Positions 1 through 9,269 of a stretch of 64,000 nucleotides of DNA are shown here, in pieces. The position numbers and the translations under genes were made by a program. This stretch comes from Methanobacteriota archaeon (GTDB taxonomy: Archaea > Methanobacteriota > Methanobacteria > Methanobacteriales > Methanobacteriaceae). How positions within the stretch are numbered: position 1 is the first letter of the stretch; every line of letters begins with the position of its first letter. The stretch spans positions 157,737 through 221,736 of the forward strand of contig JAEYPF010000019.1 of the NCBI GenBank assembly GCA_023411115.1. Direction: 5' to 3'. Under the pieces are notes generated by a model, which saw only the letters and a list, made by a program, of their open reading frames with translations, was not told the origin of the DNA and searched no databases.

Positions 1-1
1 A

Positions 2-1774
2 CTTGAAGATACAATTGACATTGCATTTAAAAAACTAAAAGACGAAGGTTACAATGGAAATATCAGAATAATAGAAGACACAGCAGATATTGTGAGTTTT
101 GCAGTGGAGTGCAGTGAAAAATGTGAGAACATATTCATAGGCGGAAATGGCCAAAGTAAGCTAATAGAAATACAAGAAACACTACGGAGATTAACAAAGG
201 ATGATACAGTGATTAGGGGCAAAAAAGTACTGATAATAGGCGCAGGAAATGCAGGAAGACCCGCAGCACATCTTTTAAACTACCTGGGCAATGATATTAT
301 CATTTCTGACATCAAAGAATTTGAGCAGTTACCACGGAAAGCAAGAAAAAGAATTGAAGAATTACAGGAGAAAGGAATAGCTGTAGAACTTGGATCTCAC
401 GTAAATGAACATGCAATGTGGGCAGATATTGTTTTTGTTTCTCCAAGTGTTCCTAAACATTCTGAAATTAGACAATTTATTGATGAGTGTAAAGAAAATT
501 ATGAAATCATGGAGATTGGCACCAAAGATATTGGAAGAATGATAAATTCTCTTATAAAAATTCCTATGGCAGGTATTGCAGGAACAGACGGTAAAACCAC
601 CACCACAAACATGACAAATTATACACTATCTGATAAGTACGAAACCTTATTTTTCTCATCCCTACAAAATTCCCTAGTTATTGAAGGACTGGTTGATTTT
701 ATAGTGGAAAATGGAACTGGAAATAAAGACTTCGCTGTTTTTGAACTTCCTCATGGTACTATAAGGATGTTAGATGGACTTGAAATTTGTGCAGGGATTT
801 TAACAAACCTTACACCCGACCACATGGATGAATTCAACACCTATGAAGAATATGTTGAAAGAAATGTAGCTATAAAGGATTTACTTCATAAAAATGGAAT
901 TTTAATTGCAAATGGTGATGATCCAATAATTAGTATACTGGCCCCCAAGTTTGATAAGGAAGTTATATATTATGGGTTTAATGAGCCAAGAGAAGTCGCA
1001 TGTGAAGGTAAAACTTACTGTCATAAACACAATATAGATTTTGATATTTTAGCAGAGGATGTTAAGCTTAAGGGACTTTATGGTTCAGAATTTACCATTA
1101 AAACTGGAATTATTCCAACTGTAGTCTGTAAACACTGTAGTAAAATATACTGTGACTGCGGTAATTTTGAAAGGAAATATAGAGATCCATGTACTATGAA
1201 AATACAGCTTAAAATACCTGGTGCATGTAATATAGAAAATGCAATGGCATCTTTTGCTGTAGATATGATTTTAGATTTTGATTTGGATCACATAAAGTAT
1301 AAACTGGAAAACTTCTCTGGCGTGGATGGAAGATTTGAAAAAATCGACCTAATTAATGATGTAAATATATTCATGGACGCAGCACATAATCCTGAGGCCA
1401 TGGAACGCCTTTTAAATGGTTTGAATCTTGAAGGAAAACTTATAATTAGTGTAGATAATCCAGATACACTTACTGTACGTGATAAATTTAAAATAGGTAC
1501 TATAATTGGGAAGTACGCTGATGTAGTTATTGCAAGTGCAAAAAATGAAACAACAGAAGTTATAGATATTGATGCAGCTAAAACAGTAATTAAAGGGGCT
1601 AATGGCATAGAAACACATCAAACTACTAATGTTGCAGATTCAATCTGTAAAGCATTGAAAATTGCAAAAAGTGGAGATACAATAATTCATATAGGTCCTG
1701 GAGTCGTTAATGCCTACGAAAATGTAAAATCAGAAATATATAAAGGTATTAATGATTTTAAAGATAAAATTTGA
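2..1774 (+). CDS. Pseudomurein Mur ligase (pMur ligase), 5'-truncated by window edge
   Basis: ATP-dependent amino-acid ligase of the Mur family, expected to add a residue to the pseudomurein peptide in the cytoplasm. The frame is open back to base 2, so the gene starts outside the window; the GTG at 92 is only an internal candidate. Counting from that GTG, a Rossmann-like segment (VLIIGAGNAG) lies near residue 46, the Mur P-loop GTDGKTTTT at 164-172, and the late-domain motif DAAHNPEA near 430. A cysteine cluster (CKHC...CDC...C) near 345-365 looks like a zinc ribbon inserted in the central domain; bacterial MurC-F lack this. The next gene is a second Mur ligase 31 bases downstream. Family is certain; which ligase of the pathway it is (pMurC or pMurE type) is not decided here. 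Confidence 0.85.
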   Translation, partial: LEDTIDIAFKKLKDEGYNGNIRIIEDTADIVSFAVECSEKCENIFIGGNGQSKLIEIQETLRRLTKDDTVIRGKKVLIIGAGNAGRPAAHLLNYLGNDIIISDIKEFEQLPRKARKRIEELQEKGIAVELGSHVNEHAMWADIVFVSPSVPKHSEIRQFIDECKENYEIMEIGTKDIGRMINSLIKIPMAGIAGTDGKTTTTNMTNYTLSDKYETLFFSSLQNSLVIEGLVDFIVENGTGNKDFAVFELPHGTIRMLDGLEICAGILTNLTPDHMDEFNTYEEYVERNVAIKDLLHKNGILIANGDDPIISILAPKFDKEVIYYGFNEPREVACEGKTYCHKHNIDFDILAEDVKLKGLYGSEFTIKTGIIPTVVCKHCSKIYCDCGNFERKYRDPCTMKIQLKIPGACNIENAMASFAVDMILDFDLDHIKYKLENFSGVDGRFEKIDLINDVNIFMDAAHNPEAMERLLNGLNLEGKLIISVDNPDTLTVRDKFKIGTIIGKYADVVIASAKNETTEVIDIDAAKTVIKGANGIETHQTTNVADSICKALKIAKSGDTIIHIGPGVVNAYENVKSEIYKGINDFKDKI

Positions 1775-1805
1775 ATTCAGTGAACAGATAAACGGATTTA
1801 TTTTT

Positions 1806-3320
1806 ATGAAGAAACAAGAATCCAAGGTTGTAGTTATCGGCGGTTGCGGAACTGTTGGAAGTTTAATGGCTAGAGTTTTAAAAGATAATGGTGCCGATGT
1901 TACGGTATCTGATCTTTCAACTGATAGTCCTCAGGTGAAGATTCTTAAAAAGGAAGGAATTAACCTTAACCTTGGAGGACACGATGAAAATGTTCTAAAA
2001 GATGCAGACATAGTTGTGGTTGCTCCGAGCTTACTTGAAAATCATAATTTAATTGAAAAAATAAGAAAAGTTACAAATGTTGATATAATAAGTGTAGATG
2101 AAGTTTTAAGCTTATGTAAAGTAAATAAACCTGTTGTTGGGATAACAGGTACCAATGGTAAAACAACTACAACATGGATGCTTAAAAATATACTGAATCT
2201 CAGTGGATATAAAACTCCAGAACATAAACTGGATATGCAGGGAAATACAGAATTAATACCTTCTTTTCAGGCAAGGCTTGCTGGGGATGTGGCGGTTTTA
2301 GAAATAGGCACGTTTGGAAATCCTAATGAAATTAAAAACTGCTCAACAAAGTCTGAAGTGAGTATAGGAATTATAACCAATATTTCAAAGGATCATCTAA
2401 ATGAATCCCGTAAGTTCAGGGATTATGTTGAATGTAAAAGGGAAATTGTAGATGCGGTTAAATTTTTAGCTTTTAATGCCGATGATCCTGTAGTATCTGG
2501 GTTCAACACTGATAATTCTCATGAAATTTTATTTTATGGAATTGAAAATGTAAATTTGGAAGTAGAGGCTTATCCTGAGGTAAGAAAGTGTCCTTTATGT
2601 GGAAAGGAACTGGAATATTCTGTCCATTATTTAGGGCATCTGGGAATTTATAACTGCTCTTGTGGATTTAGTCGCCCAGAACCTGATGTTAAAGCTGCTG
2701 ATGTAGATAATAACTCTTTTAAACTGGTTATAGGATCAAATACTGCAAAAATAAAACTCAAACAGAATGGGATTCACAATGTTTACAATGCGCTTGCTGC
2801 AGCATGTGGTTCTATAGCACTTGATATTGACTTTGATGATATTGTAAATGGTATTAAGAATTTTGAAGGAGTAAAAGGTAGATTTCAAGAAATTAATATT
2901 GGTAAGAGAGTAATAATAGATTATGCGCATAATCCTGCAGGTGTTAAAGCAATAGTTCAGACATTAAACCGGGAAAAGCCAGAAAATTCAAGATTAATTG
3001 TTGTAAATACAATATCTTCTGAAAGTGGAATTAAGGGAGATATAGAAATAGCAAAAATATTAAAAGATGTGGATACTATAATAGTAGCATCAAATGCAAG
3101 TAGAACGGCCTTATCAGAGATTAATGTTAATAGCAATGTTATATTGACAGAATCAAGTAAAAACGGGTCTAAAATTGGAACATTAGGTGCAAGCAAGGCA
3201 CAAGTAGAAGAAAGCTTAAATTTAGCAATAGGTGAAGCGAAAAAAAGAGATATAATCTTGGTAATAGGTGAAGGGGGAGTCAAATATTCTGCCGAAATTC
3301 TTGAAAAATACAAAAGTTAG
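1806..3320 (+). CDS. Second pseudomurein Mur ligase
   Basis: Mur-family peptide ligase of about 504 residues. An N-terminal Rossmann motif (VVIGGCGTVGS) is followed by the P-loop GTNGKTTTT at about 113-121 and the C-terminal DYAHNPAG motif that contacts ATP and substrate. A CPLC...CSC cysteine pair set near 262-288 again suggests an inserted zinc ribbon, matching the upstream ligase. I chose ATG 1806 over a start at 1752 because 1752 lies inside the preceding gene and the recognisable fold begins just after 1806. The two ligases form an operon with the membrane protein downstream, whose start overlaps this gene's end. The substrate amino acid cannot be read from the sequence. Confidence 0.86.
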   Translation: MKKQESKVVVIGGCGTVGSLMARVLKDNGADVTVSDLSTDSPQVKILKKEGINLNLGGHDENVLKDADIVVVAPSLLENHNLIEKIRKVTNVDIISVDEVLSLCKVNKPVVGITGTNGKTTTTWMLKNILNLSGYKTPEHKLDMQGNTELIPSFQARLAGDVAVLEIGTFGNPNEIKNCSTKSEVSIGIITNISKDHLNESRKFRDYVECKREIVDAVKFLAFNADDPVVSGFNTDNSHEILFYGIENVNLEVEAYPEVRKCPLCGKELEYSVHYLGHLGIYNCSCGFSRPEPDVKAADVDNNSFKLVIGSNTAKIKLKQNGIHNVYNALAAACGSIALDIDFDDIVNGIKNFEGVKGRFQEINIGKRVIIDYAHNPAGVKAIVQTLNREKPENSRLIVVNTISSESGIKGDIEIAKILKDVDTIIVASNASRTALSEINVNSNVILTESSKNGSKIGTLGASKAQVEESLNLAIGEAKKRDIILVIGEGGVKYSAEILEKYKS

Positions 3321-4470
3321 CATTAGTATACTTATTTTACTGGCATTGTTCATGTATCCATTTGGAAGCGTTGTAGGGAGTTATTATCCGCCACAAGGAC
3401 CAACTGAAATCACCGCTTTGAGTGTAGGAGATACGGTTATGGTGGGAACTACTGTTACAGATGACAGTAAAGTCAGGAAGGTTCCTGTACTTTATCATCC
3501 TGAATATTTAGTTAATTATATTACTGATATGAGATTTTATGATTTTATAGATGCAGTACTGACTGGAACAGTTAAAACTCCAACTGAGGAGATTACAGAT
3601 AACAGTATATCCAAACAAGGAATTGCACAGGGATTCGACGGTCCTGGAATTTTAGCAGTTGAAAGTAACAAATTGATTGTAAAACAGCCGGGCAATTATG
3701 TTTATGGGTATAAAACTCCTTATGTATTTGGAGTTAAAACAAAAGATGGTCTGCAGATATTAGAAGGAAAAAATGTTATAAAAACGGTATCATATGATCA
3801 GATAAGCAATGATACCATACCCCATGATTATGTGACCGTAAGCAACGTTAAAAAATGGTTTGATGATGCAGGAACTGGTGATCGTATAACACTTGGTTAT
3901 GCAATTGCTAATTTCAACGATGGAAGGAACTTAGTTGCTCCTGAAAATATTGAATCATTATTTGGAGACAATGTGACAAATTACATGGAAAATTATCCAT
4001 CAGGACGGCCAATACTTGTTTATGCAGGTTCTGTAAACGAAAAAATCATTGGAACTGGAGGAGACACCCTTGGATCTTATCCTCAGTATAATGATGCAAA
4101 CAGGGAAGAAAATTCACGGGCATTTGTAAAAGCATGGAATGGAACTATAATCCCACCACATTCCACATCATCCGGTAAGGAAACTGTAGGTTTTGCCAGA
4201 TGTGTAGATCCTCACGCTCCTGGAGGATGGGCCTCTCACGGTGTTTGTCCTGCAGCAAGAACTCTAAGGGGGGCAGCATCTGAAGCTGGATTTGGTCTCC
4301 CAACAGGGCTTAATTGGGGAGAATATGCAGTAAACTTTGGATATAACCCTGCAGTAGACGTAAAGATTACAAACACCAAGGATTATCCTGTAAAAATAAT
4401 AATGTGGACTGAAGGATCAGGGCCGGGCATGGCTATACATGCTAAGATTATTGGGCTTACTCCTCAGTAA
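3268..4470 (+). CDS. Membrane-anchored extracytoplasmic protein with VanW-like C-terminal domain
   Basis: About 400 residues. One hydrophobic segment near the N-terminus (residues about 17-36, VSISILILLALF) followed directly by SYYPPQGP suggests an anchor with the rest outside the cell. The last 80 residues (GVCPAARTLRGAASEAGF, then VDVKITNTKDYPVKI) resemble the GVCQ..STL / DL.F.N.T.YPI pattern of VanW-domain proteins, some of which occur with cell-envelope genes. The GTG at 3268 overlaps the Mur ligase by 53 bases; a TTG at 3301 would remove most of the overlap and is a reasonable alternative. Its place directly after two pseudomurein ligases suggests an envelope role, which is inference. 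No catalytic residues were identified. Confidence 0.6.
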   Translation: MKGESNILPKFLKNTKVSISILILLALFMYPFGSVVGSYYPPQGPTEITALSVGDTVMVGTTVTDDSKVRKVPVLYHPEYLVNYITDMRFYDFIDAVLTGTVKTPTEEITDNSISKQGIAQGFDGPGILAVESNKLIVKQPGNYVYGYKTPYVFGVKTKDGLQILEGKNVIKTVSYDQISNDTIPHDYVTVSNVKKWFDDAGTGDRITLGYAIANFNDGRNLVAPENIESLFGDNVTNYMENYPSGRPILVYAGSVNEKIIGTGGDTLGSYPQYNDANREENSRAFVKAWNGTIIPPHSTSSGKETVGFARCVDPHAPGGWASHGVCPAARTLRGAASEAGFGLPTGLNWGEYAVNFGYNPAVDVKITNTKDYPVKIIMWTEGSGPGMAIHAKIIGLTPQ

Positions 4471-4473
4471 TCA

Positions 4474-4503
4474 GGGAATATTAGATTTTCCCTTTTATTT
4501 TTT
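4474..4503 (+). terminator. Terminator of the pseudomurein operon
   Basis: A short inverted repeat (GGGAA / TTCCC with an AT-rich loop) follows the stop codon at 4470 and runs into a T-rich tract (TTTTATTTTTTATTT). This is a plausible U-tract terminator for the three upstream genes. Confidence 0.55.
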
Positions 4504-4594
4504 ATTTAAATTTAAATCTTGAATTTTAATAGGCATGAAATTTAAGTTGCATTAAAAGATAACTAATTTGTAGAGATTTAAGGCATGTGAGTTG

Positions 4595-5260
4595 ATGATA
4601 TCAGCAATTATTACAGCAGCAGGAAAAAATAGAAGGATGAGGGATGATTTAAATGCCCTTGGAATAGATATTAAGCATAAGCTCCTTCTTGATTTCCAGG
4701 GAACACCAATAATATTGCAAACACTTCAAAATACACTAGACACTGGCGTTGATGAATGTGTCATTGTTTTAGGGCATTTTAGTGATGATATAATATCAGT
4801 GATAGATGAATTTGATGATGAAAGAGTTAAAATAACGCTTAATCCTGAAATCCAAGTTGAACTTTCTGAATCTCTTTTAAATGGAGTTAAACAAGTTAAA
4901 GGTGATTTTTGTCTTTGTGTAGCAGCGGATCAGCCCACAATATCAGCTGCAACTTTAAAAAATATTATAAAAGGAGTATTTGACAGTCACGAACCTGAAA
5001 ATACAATTTCAATTCTTGGAAGAGGAAAATCCGGATATCTGGATACTGCAGAAGGTCTGGGAATGCCGTTTGCATGCCATATAAATATTTTAAAGAAGTA
5101 TTTGGATGTAAATAAAGACAATTTAAATCCAATTTTAAGAAAAATGATTAAAGATGGCATTATTTTTTATGGGGTTTCTCCAAAAGATGATCTGGAGCTT
5201 GTAAACATCAACAGGTATGAGGATTATCTCAGTGTCCTGAAAAAAAGTATTTCCAATTGA
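4595..5260 (+). CDS. MobA-like nucleotidyltransferase (MocA/GlmU-like fold)
   Basis: A 221-residue NTP transferase. The N-terminus MISAIITAAGKNRRM is the nucleotide-binding loop (AAGxxxRM) of MobA/MocA and sugar-nucleotide transferases; K31 in KHKLLLDF is the usual second lysine of the family; AADQPTISAATL carries the metal-binding aspartate. GMPFACHI resembles the segment that in MocA-type enzymes precedes the acceptor site. ATG 4595 is preferred to the TTG at 4592. It stands alone between the pseudomurein operon and a membrane protein, so context does not give the substrate. Molybdenum-cofactor nucleotidylation is one possibility, but a sugar phosphate or other acceptor cannot be ruled out. 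Confidence 0.7.
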   Translation: MISAIITAAGKNRRMRDDLNALGIDIKHKLLLDFQGTPIILQTLQNTLDTGVDECVIVLGHFSDDIISVIDEFDDERVKITLNPEIQVELSESLLNGVKQVKGDFCLCVAADQPTISAATLKNIIKGVFDSHEPENTISILGRGKSGYLDTAEGLGMPFACHINILKKYLDVNKDNLNPILRKMIKDGIIFYGVSPKDDLELVNINRYEDYLSVLKKSISN

Positions 5261-5322
5261 TTGACCATCTATCACGAAATATTATTTTAAACATTAAATC
5301 CAAATAATATACTGGTGCCTAA

Positions 5323-6864
5323 ATGTTTTCATTAGCTCGTTTACCAACAAGACTGAGAGTTTATTTTTTAATTTATGCCCTTTTTGTAGGGATATCTGTT
5401 ATAATTTTGTACTTTTTCTTTCCCTTATTTGCTTATACCCCTATAGATAGCGCTAAATTTATACTTACAGCGTTAGTTCAAGGTGAAGCAACTATAATTG
5501 CATTAGTTGTGACATTAAGCCTGATTGTAATCCAGCTTACAGCTTCTTCCTATTCAACAAGGGTTATAGATATATTTAAAGAATCTCCAGTAATATGGGT
5601 CGTTGTAGGATCATATACCGTGGCTATTGTATACACGTTATCTGTACTCAAATTTATGGATACACTTTATTCCAACATCTATAATTTTGAGATCAGCATA
5701 TGGATGGCATATTTTCTCGCTGTTTTTTCATTTGGAATTTTAATACCCTATTTACTGGGAGCCCTGGATATTATGAAATCTACAACAGTTATAGACAGGT
5801 TTGCAGAAAGAATAACAAAGGAAAACCTCATATCTGGTGTGCAGGAATATGAAAAAGTTCTTGACAATGAAGCAAGCGCTATTAGTTACTCTTATATTTA
5901 TTCAGACATAATGAGGCCTGTTATTGACACCGACGATGATCCTGTTCAACCTATTATCGATATCATACACAGTTCAATGATGAAATATGATTATGGGACT
6001 ATGAGGTACGGGCTGAAGGTACTGGAAAATTATATGATTGATTTATTGCAAGAAGAACAGTTTGGAAGGGAAGAAAGGATAGTAGCAAAGCATATATTTA
6101 CTCATCTGGAACGGGTTGGAAAATTAGCTGCAAGTCGCGATGACGAAGATTCTGTTACAGAGGTAATGATAACAATATACCTGATTGGAAAAACTGCCTT
6201 GGAGAATGAACTTGAAAGAATAACAGGTGAAGCTGTTAATTCCATTAAAGCCATTGGTAGATCCTCTATAAATAGAGAAATAGGAGATATAGGGATAGTA
6301 GCAACTGATCTGATGGGGGAAATTGGAAGGAGTTCTGCTCAAAGTGGGCTTGATTTTGCAACCAGTATAACAGTTAATTCACTGGGAATTATTGGCAAAG
6401 AATCAGCAAAACATGCCCAAAGAGGATTGGAAGAAACTGTTTGGATGGCAGGAACACTCTATGGAATTGGAAAGCTGGCAATGGAGCATAAATTGGAACA
6501 ATCAGTTTCTCAGGCAGTAAATGCAATGGGGGATATGGGAAAATACACGGCAAGAAATGATCTTCCTAAAACTACCATAAGAATCGTGAATTATCTTAAT
6601 GATCTGGGTATTATTGCCCTTGGAGAAAATTTCAATGACAATGCCGGCGATGTGGTAGAATATCTATGGGAAATTGGAAGGATAGCTGTATGGAGCGAAT
6701 TAAACATAATGGCTGCCCGTAGTATATTGAAACATGCGAAAGAGTCTCTTGAAGATATAAGGAAAAAGGCAAAGGAAATAAAAGATAAAGAAACCATTTT
6801 AGCTTCTGATTTAGCCCTGGATAAGATTAAAGAATTGATAAAAGAAAAAAGTACCCCTAGTTAG
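5323..6864 (+). CDS. DUF2254-like membrane protein with C-terminal helical repeats
   Basis: 513 residues. Four hydrophobic segments in the first 150 residues (about 14-35, 50-72, 88-108, 125-147), with LVVTLSLIVIQLTASSYSTRV between the second and third, match the DUF2254 membrane family. The remaining 350 residues are soluble and alpha-helical. They contain at least five degenerate units of about 35-40 residues built around IG..A....L......AVN.IG..G, reminiscent of HEAT-like solenoids. The end is charged (KKAKEIKDKE). The function of the family is unknown; the repeats suggest a cytoplasmic protein-binding surface tethered to the membrane. No operon partner is evident: the downstream gene is convergent and the intergenic region carries hairpins. 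Confidence 0.65.
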   Translation: MFSLARLPTRLRVYFLIYALFVGISVIILYFFFPLFAYTPIDSAKFILTALVQGEATIIALVVTLSLIVIQLTASSYSTRVIDIFKESPVIWVVVGSYTVAIVYTLSVLKFMDTLYSNIYNFEISIWMAYFLAVFSFGILIPYLLGALDIMKSTTVIDRFAERITKENLISGVQEYEKVLDNEASAISYSYIYSDIMRPVIDTDDDPVQPIIDIIHSSMMKYDYGTMRYGLKVLENYMIDLLQEEQFGREERIVAKHIFTHLERVGKLAASRDDEDSVTEVMITIYLIGKTALENELERITGEAVNSIKAIGRSSINREIGDIGIVATDLMGEIGRSSAQSGLDFATSITVNSLGIIGKESAKHAQRGLEETVWMAGTLYGIGKLAMEHKLEQSVSQAVNAMGDMGKYTARNDLPKTTIRIVNYLNDLGIIALGENFNDNAGDVVEYLWEIGRIAVWSELNIMAARSILKHAKESLEDIRKKAKEIKDKETILASDLALDKIKELIKEKSTPS

Positions 6865-6930
6865 AAAAATGGTTATTTTTGAGTAACATTAGAATAAATT
6901 AGTTTGATTTTTTAAAAAAATAGAAACCCT

Positions 6931-6953
6931 GCAAAAATCTTTTTGATTTTTGC
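6931..6953. repeat. AT-rich hairpin between convergent genes
   Basis: Nine-base arms GCAAAAATC / GATTTTTGC around five T residues. A second imperfect hairpin (CCCAAAAAA ... TTTTTTGAGGG) follows at about 6957-6980. The pair sits between the ends of two convergent genes and could terminate both. The arms resemble units of the hairpin trains near 18.4 and 50.4 kb. Confidence 0.5.
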
Positions 6954-6994
6954 GGCCCAAAAAAACAAGTTTTTTGAGGGAATAGGTTAACAAC

Positions 6995-7195
6995 CTATTT
7001 TTCCATACTTTCTTCAAACTGATCAAATCGATCCTGCAGTTCTTCTTCTGCCATCCCAAGTTTAGTTACCAGTTTTAATATGTTGTCCATCCAGACTATG
7101 ACCATTTCTTGGTCTGCAACGTCTTTATACTTGGATATTTTTGCATCTAATTCTTTAGCTTCATCTAATATTTCAAATATTTTTGTTTCAGCCAT
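6995..7195 (-). CDS. Small acidic coiled-coil protein, unknown function
   Basis: 66 residues, acidic, without cysteines or membrane segments. Heptad-like spacing (IFEILDEAKELDAKI and MAEEELQDRFDQFEESM) suggests a helical hairpin or dimer. A clear ribosome binding site (GAGGGTGAT) lies seven bases before the ATG. The gene follows the DUF169 gene on the same strand by about 40 bases and is probably co-transcribed. I do not recognise the family; the strong translation signal is the main argument that it is real. Confidence 0.6.
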   Translation of the reverse strand: MAETKIFEILDEAKELDAKISKYKDVADQEMVIVWMDNILKLVTKLGMAEEELQDRFDQFEESMEK

Positions 7196-7235
7196 ATAAT
7201 CACCCTCTAAGCTTATTTACTTATTGAATCATTAT

Positions 7236-7925
7236 TTATTTCATAGATACAAGAGCGGTTACAACACACCCTATATTCTCACCGTTCATACCTACAATTA
7301 CTTCCTCTTCTTCTATACCTGCAAACTGCCTTGAACCAGAACATCCAAGGGTAAAATTAGCGGTATTTTGGGTGAACGGGCCAGCCACAGCATCGGCACA
7401 TACAGACTGAATTCCTGAAAAGCTTGCTTCTACTCTACCTCCACGGGTATATATCATAGCTTGAGCAAGCCTCATTGCCTGGGCAGGTTTACATATCACT
7501 ACAATTACATCGGGGTCAAATTTAATGTTTTCTAATGGTGCATAGATTATGGCTTTCATCATTGGGTCTATTTTAGGGACTTCTTCCATGGTACGTTTTG
7601 CAGATCCAAGACTGGAGAATCTTCCAAGGCTCTGATAAAATTCACCGGTTTTTATCTTTTCTGGAGCTTCCATAAGTCCAATTGCAGCTGCTCCACCTTT
7701 ACACATCTGCTCTTCACTGGTTGCATAAAACATCTCGCCCTGGGCTGCCCGCTGAACCATTTCACAGTGCCTTATGGTTTCATCTATTTTTTCTATCCCT
7801 TCAGGAATGTCCTCTTCCCTTAAAACAAATTTTATTGCTACTGGAGATTTGCTTAAACCAAGTCTTTCTTTAAGTTCCCTAGATACCATATCATATCCTT
7901 CTACTTCACAAGCGCCTTCTGCCAT
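7236..7925 (-). CDS. DUF169 family protein
   Basis: About 229 residues. Matches the DUF169 family common in methanogens: an early LGLSKSPVAIKFV segment, the conserved CEMVQRAAQGEMFY region with a cysteine, a glycine-rich CKGGAAAIGL stretch, VVICKPAQAMRLAQAM in the middle, and CSGSR late. Several conserved cysteines would suit metal or redox chemistry, but no function is established that I know of. ATG 7925 is preferred to the GTG at 7934 because GGTGA lies five bases upstream of the ATG while the GTG is itself part of that site. Upstream is a 334-base gap that should hold its promoter. Confidence 0.75.
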   Translation of the reverse strand: MAEGACEVEGYDMVSRELKERLGLSKSPVAIKFVLREEDIPEGIEKIDETIRHCEMVQRAAQGEMFYATSEEQMCKGGAAAIGLMEAPEKIKTGEFYQSLGRFSSLGSAKRTMEEVPKIDPMMKAIIYAPLENIKFDPDVIVVICKPAQAMRLAQAMIYTRGGRVEASFSGIQSVCADAVAGPFTQNTANFTLGCSGSRQFAGIEEEEVIVGMNGENIGCVVTALVSMK

Positions 7926-8259
7926 GATTTTCACCGATTTTATTATATTTTTTAAATTATTTATTTATTTGGGAATTGATAAGGCTTACGACATGAATTT
8001 AATGTGATATTTTAGCTAAATAACCTGAGAAAACCCTTAATGAATTAAGTCGATTTTTAATGAAGTTATATTTAATTAATCAGCACTAAATTTGTAGTGG
8101 AATACACAGGTTAATGATATAATGGCTAAAAATAGATTTATACTAAAGTTTTAATGCTTATCTTTAAATTAAAAAGTGAAAATTCGTTAAATATGAATTA
8201 TTTAAATTATTAAATTTTTGCAATATGAATTAAAAATAAAGAAGAATGAAATTTAGATT
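7926..8259. other. AT-rich intergenic region
   Basis: 334 bases between GGGP synthase (ends at 8260, minus strand) and the DUF169 gene (starts at 7925, minus strand). It is very AT-rich with no credible reading frame. It should hold the DUF169 promoter; I could not single out one TATA box. Confidence 0.5.
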
Positions 8260-8997
8260 TTAAACTGATCTAATTCCTTCAATCAGCTCTTCAATCTTAT
8301 CTTTTACATCAGAACTATCTTCAACCACAGTTCCTGTCACGATGATATCTGCACCAGCCTTTGCAATTTTTGCTGCGGTTTTTCCATCACGTATTCCACC
8401 ACCAACAATTACAGTTAAATCGGTCATTTTTTTGACCCCTGCAATCATATTTTCTGGAATATGTTCATTCGCACCAGAACCGGCTTCAAGGTACAATAGT
8501 TTCATTCCCATGCATTCAGCAGCCATTGCGTATGCTACAGAAATATCTGCTTTGTTTCTAGGAATTAATTTGGCATCTCCTACCCATCCAACAGTTCCGC
8601 CTGGTTCAACAACGAGATATCCCATTGAAAGAACTTCTATTCCCATTTTTTTAATACTGGGAGCTGCTAATGCTTGAGCACCTATTATCCAGTAGGGATT
8701 TGTTGAATTTAGGAGGCTCATAAAAAAAATCGCATCTGCGTATTTGCTTACACCACTTATATTGCCTGGAAAAAGAATGATGGGGACATCAATATTTTCC
8801 TGTAATGCCTTTGCAGTTGCATCTAGTTCTGTTGGTTCGGTTGTTGATCCTCCAAGCATTATGCCATCAGTACCGCCTGCAATTGCTTGTTTTGCTATCC
8901 TCACGGCTTCTTCAGGACTTTGCTCCTCTGGATCAAGGAGAGTTAAATGCATTGTATGGTTTTTTAAAGTATCATCGATGTAATTTTTAACTTTCAT
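8260..8997 (-). CDS. Geranylgeranylglyceryl phosphate synthase
   Basis: Joins geranylgeranyl diphosphate to sn-glycerol-1-phosphate, the first committed ether-lipid step in archaea. The 245-residue sequence shows the family's TIM-barrel landmarks: HLTLLDPEE near the start, GGTDGIMLGGST at about 41-52, PIILFPGNISG at 72-82, LYLEAGSGA near 169-177, and the phosphate-binding VGGGIRDGKTA and ADIIVTGTVVE near the end. Length is typical of the archaeal enzyme. The upstream gene is L40e on the same strand. Confidence 0.95.
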   Translation of the reverse strand: MKVKNYIDDTLKNHTMHLTLLDPEEQSPEEAVRIAKQAIAGGTDGIMLGGSTTEPTELDATAKALQENIDVPIILFPGNISGVSKYADAIFFMSLLNSTNPYWIIGAQALAAPSIKKMGIEVLSMGYLVVEPGGTVGWVGDAKLIPRNKADISVAYAMAAECMGMKLLYLEAGSGANEHIPENMIAGVKKMTDLTVIVGGGIRDGKTAAKIAKAGADIIVTGTVVEDSSDVKDKIEELIEGIRSV

Positions 8998-9052
8998 CTT
9001 ACCACGGGTTATCGAGAAAATAATTAACAGAATTGATGTTATAAATATAAAT

Positions 9053-9082
9053 GAGGTTTAACCTCCAAACACTTTGTGTTTG
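9053..9082. repeat. Two adjacent small hairpins downstream of rpl40e
   Basis: GAGGTT/AACCTC (9053-9065) and CAAACAC-TTT-GTGTTTG (9066-9082) lie back to back between L40e and GGGP synthase. The second has a three-base loop closed by C-G, as in the larger hairpin trains elsewhere. On the minus strand it could end the L40e transcript or lead into the GGGP synthase message. Confidence 0.5.
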
Positions 9083-9122
9083 AGAGTTTTTTCAACCTCC
9101 ATATGTAATTTAAGGAGTTTAT

Positions 9123-9269
9123 TTAACCCCTTGGTTCTTTGGCTTTGTATCTTAAGCCTTTGTATCCGCACTTTCTGCATACTTTTGCAGTTGGTGGGTT
9201 TCTTGCGTTACATTTTAAGCAAATTTTAATCTTGAAAATTCTGTTTTCTGCTTCTTCAAATCTAGCCAT
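9123..9269 (-). CDS. rpl40e: 50S ribosomal protein L40e
   Basis: 48-residue zinc-ribbon ribosomal protein of the large subunit. It begins [20 protein letters not shown] and has the two pairs CLKC and CRKC, which bind one zinc ion, in a basic frame ending YKAKEPRG. Size and pattern are those of archaeal L40e, the protein that is fused to ubiquitin in eukaryotes. A strong GGAGG site precedes the ATG by six bases. Confidence 0.93.
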   Translation of the reverse strand: MARFEEAENRIFKIKICLKCNARNPPTAKVCRKCGYKGLRYKAKEPRG

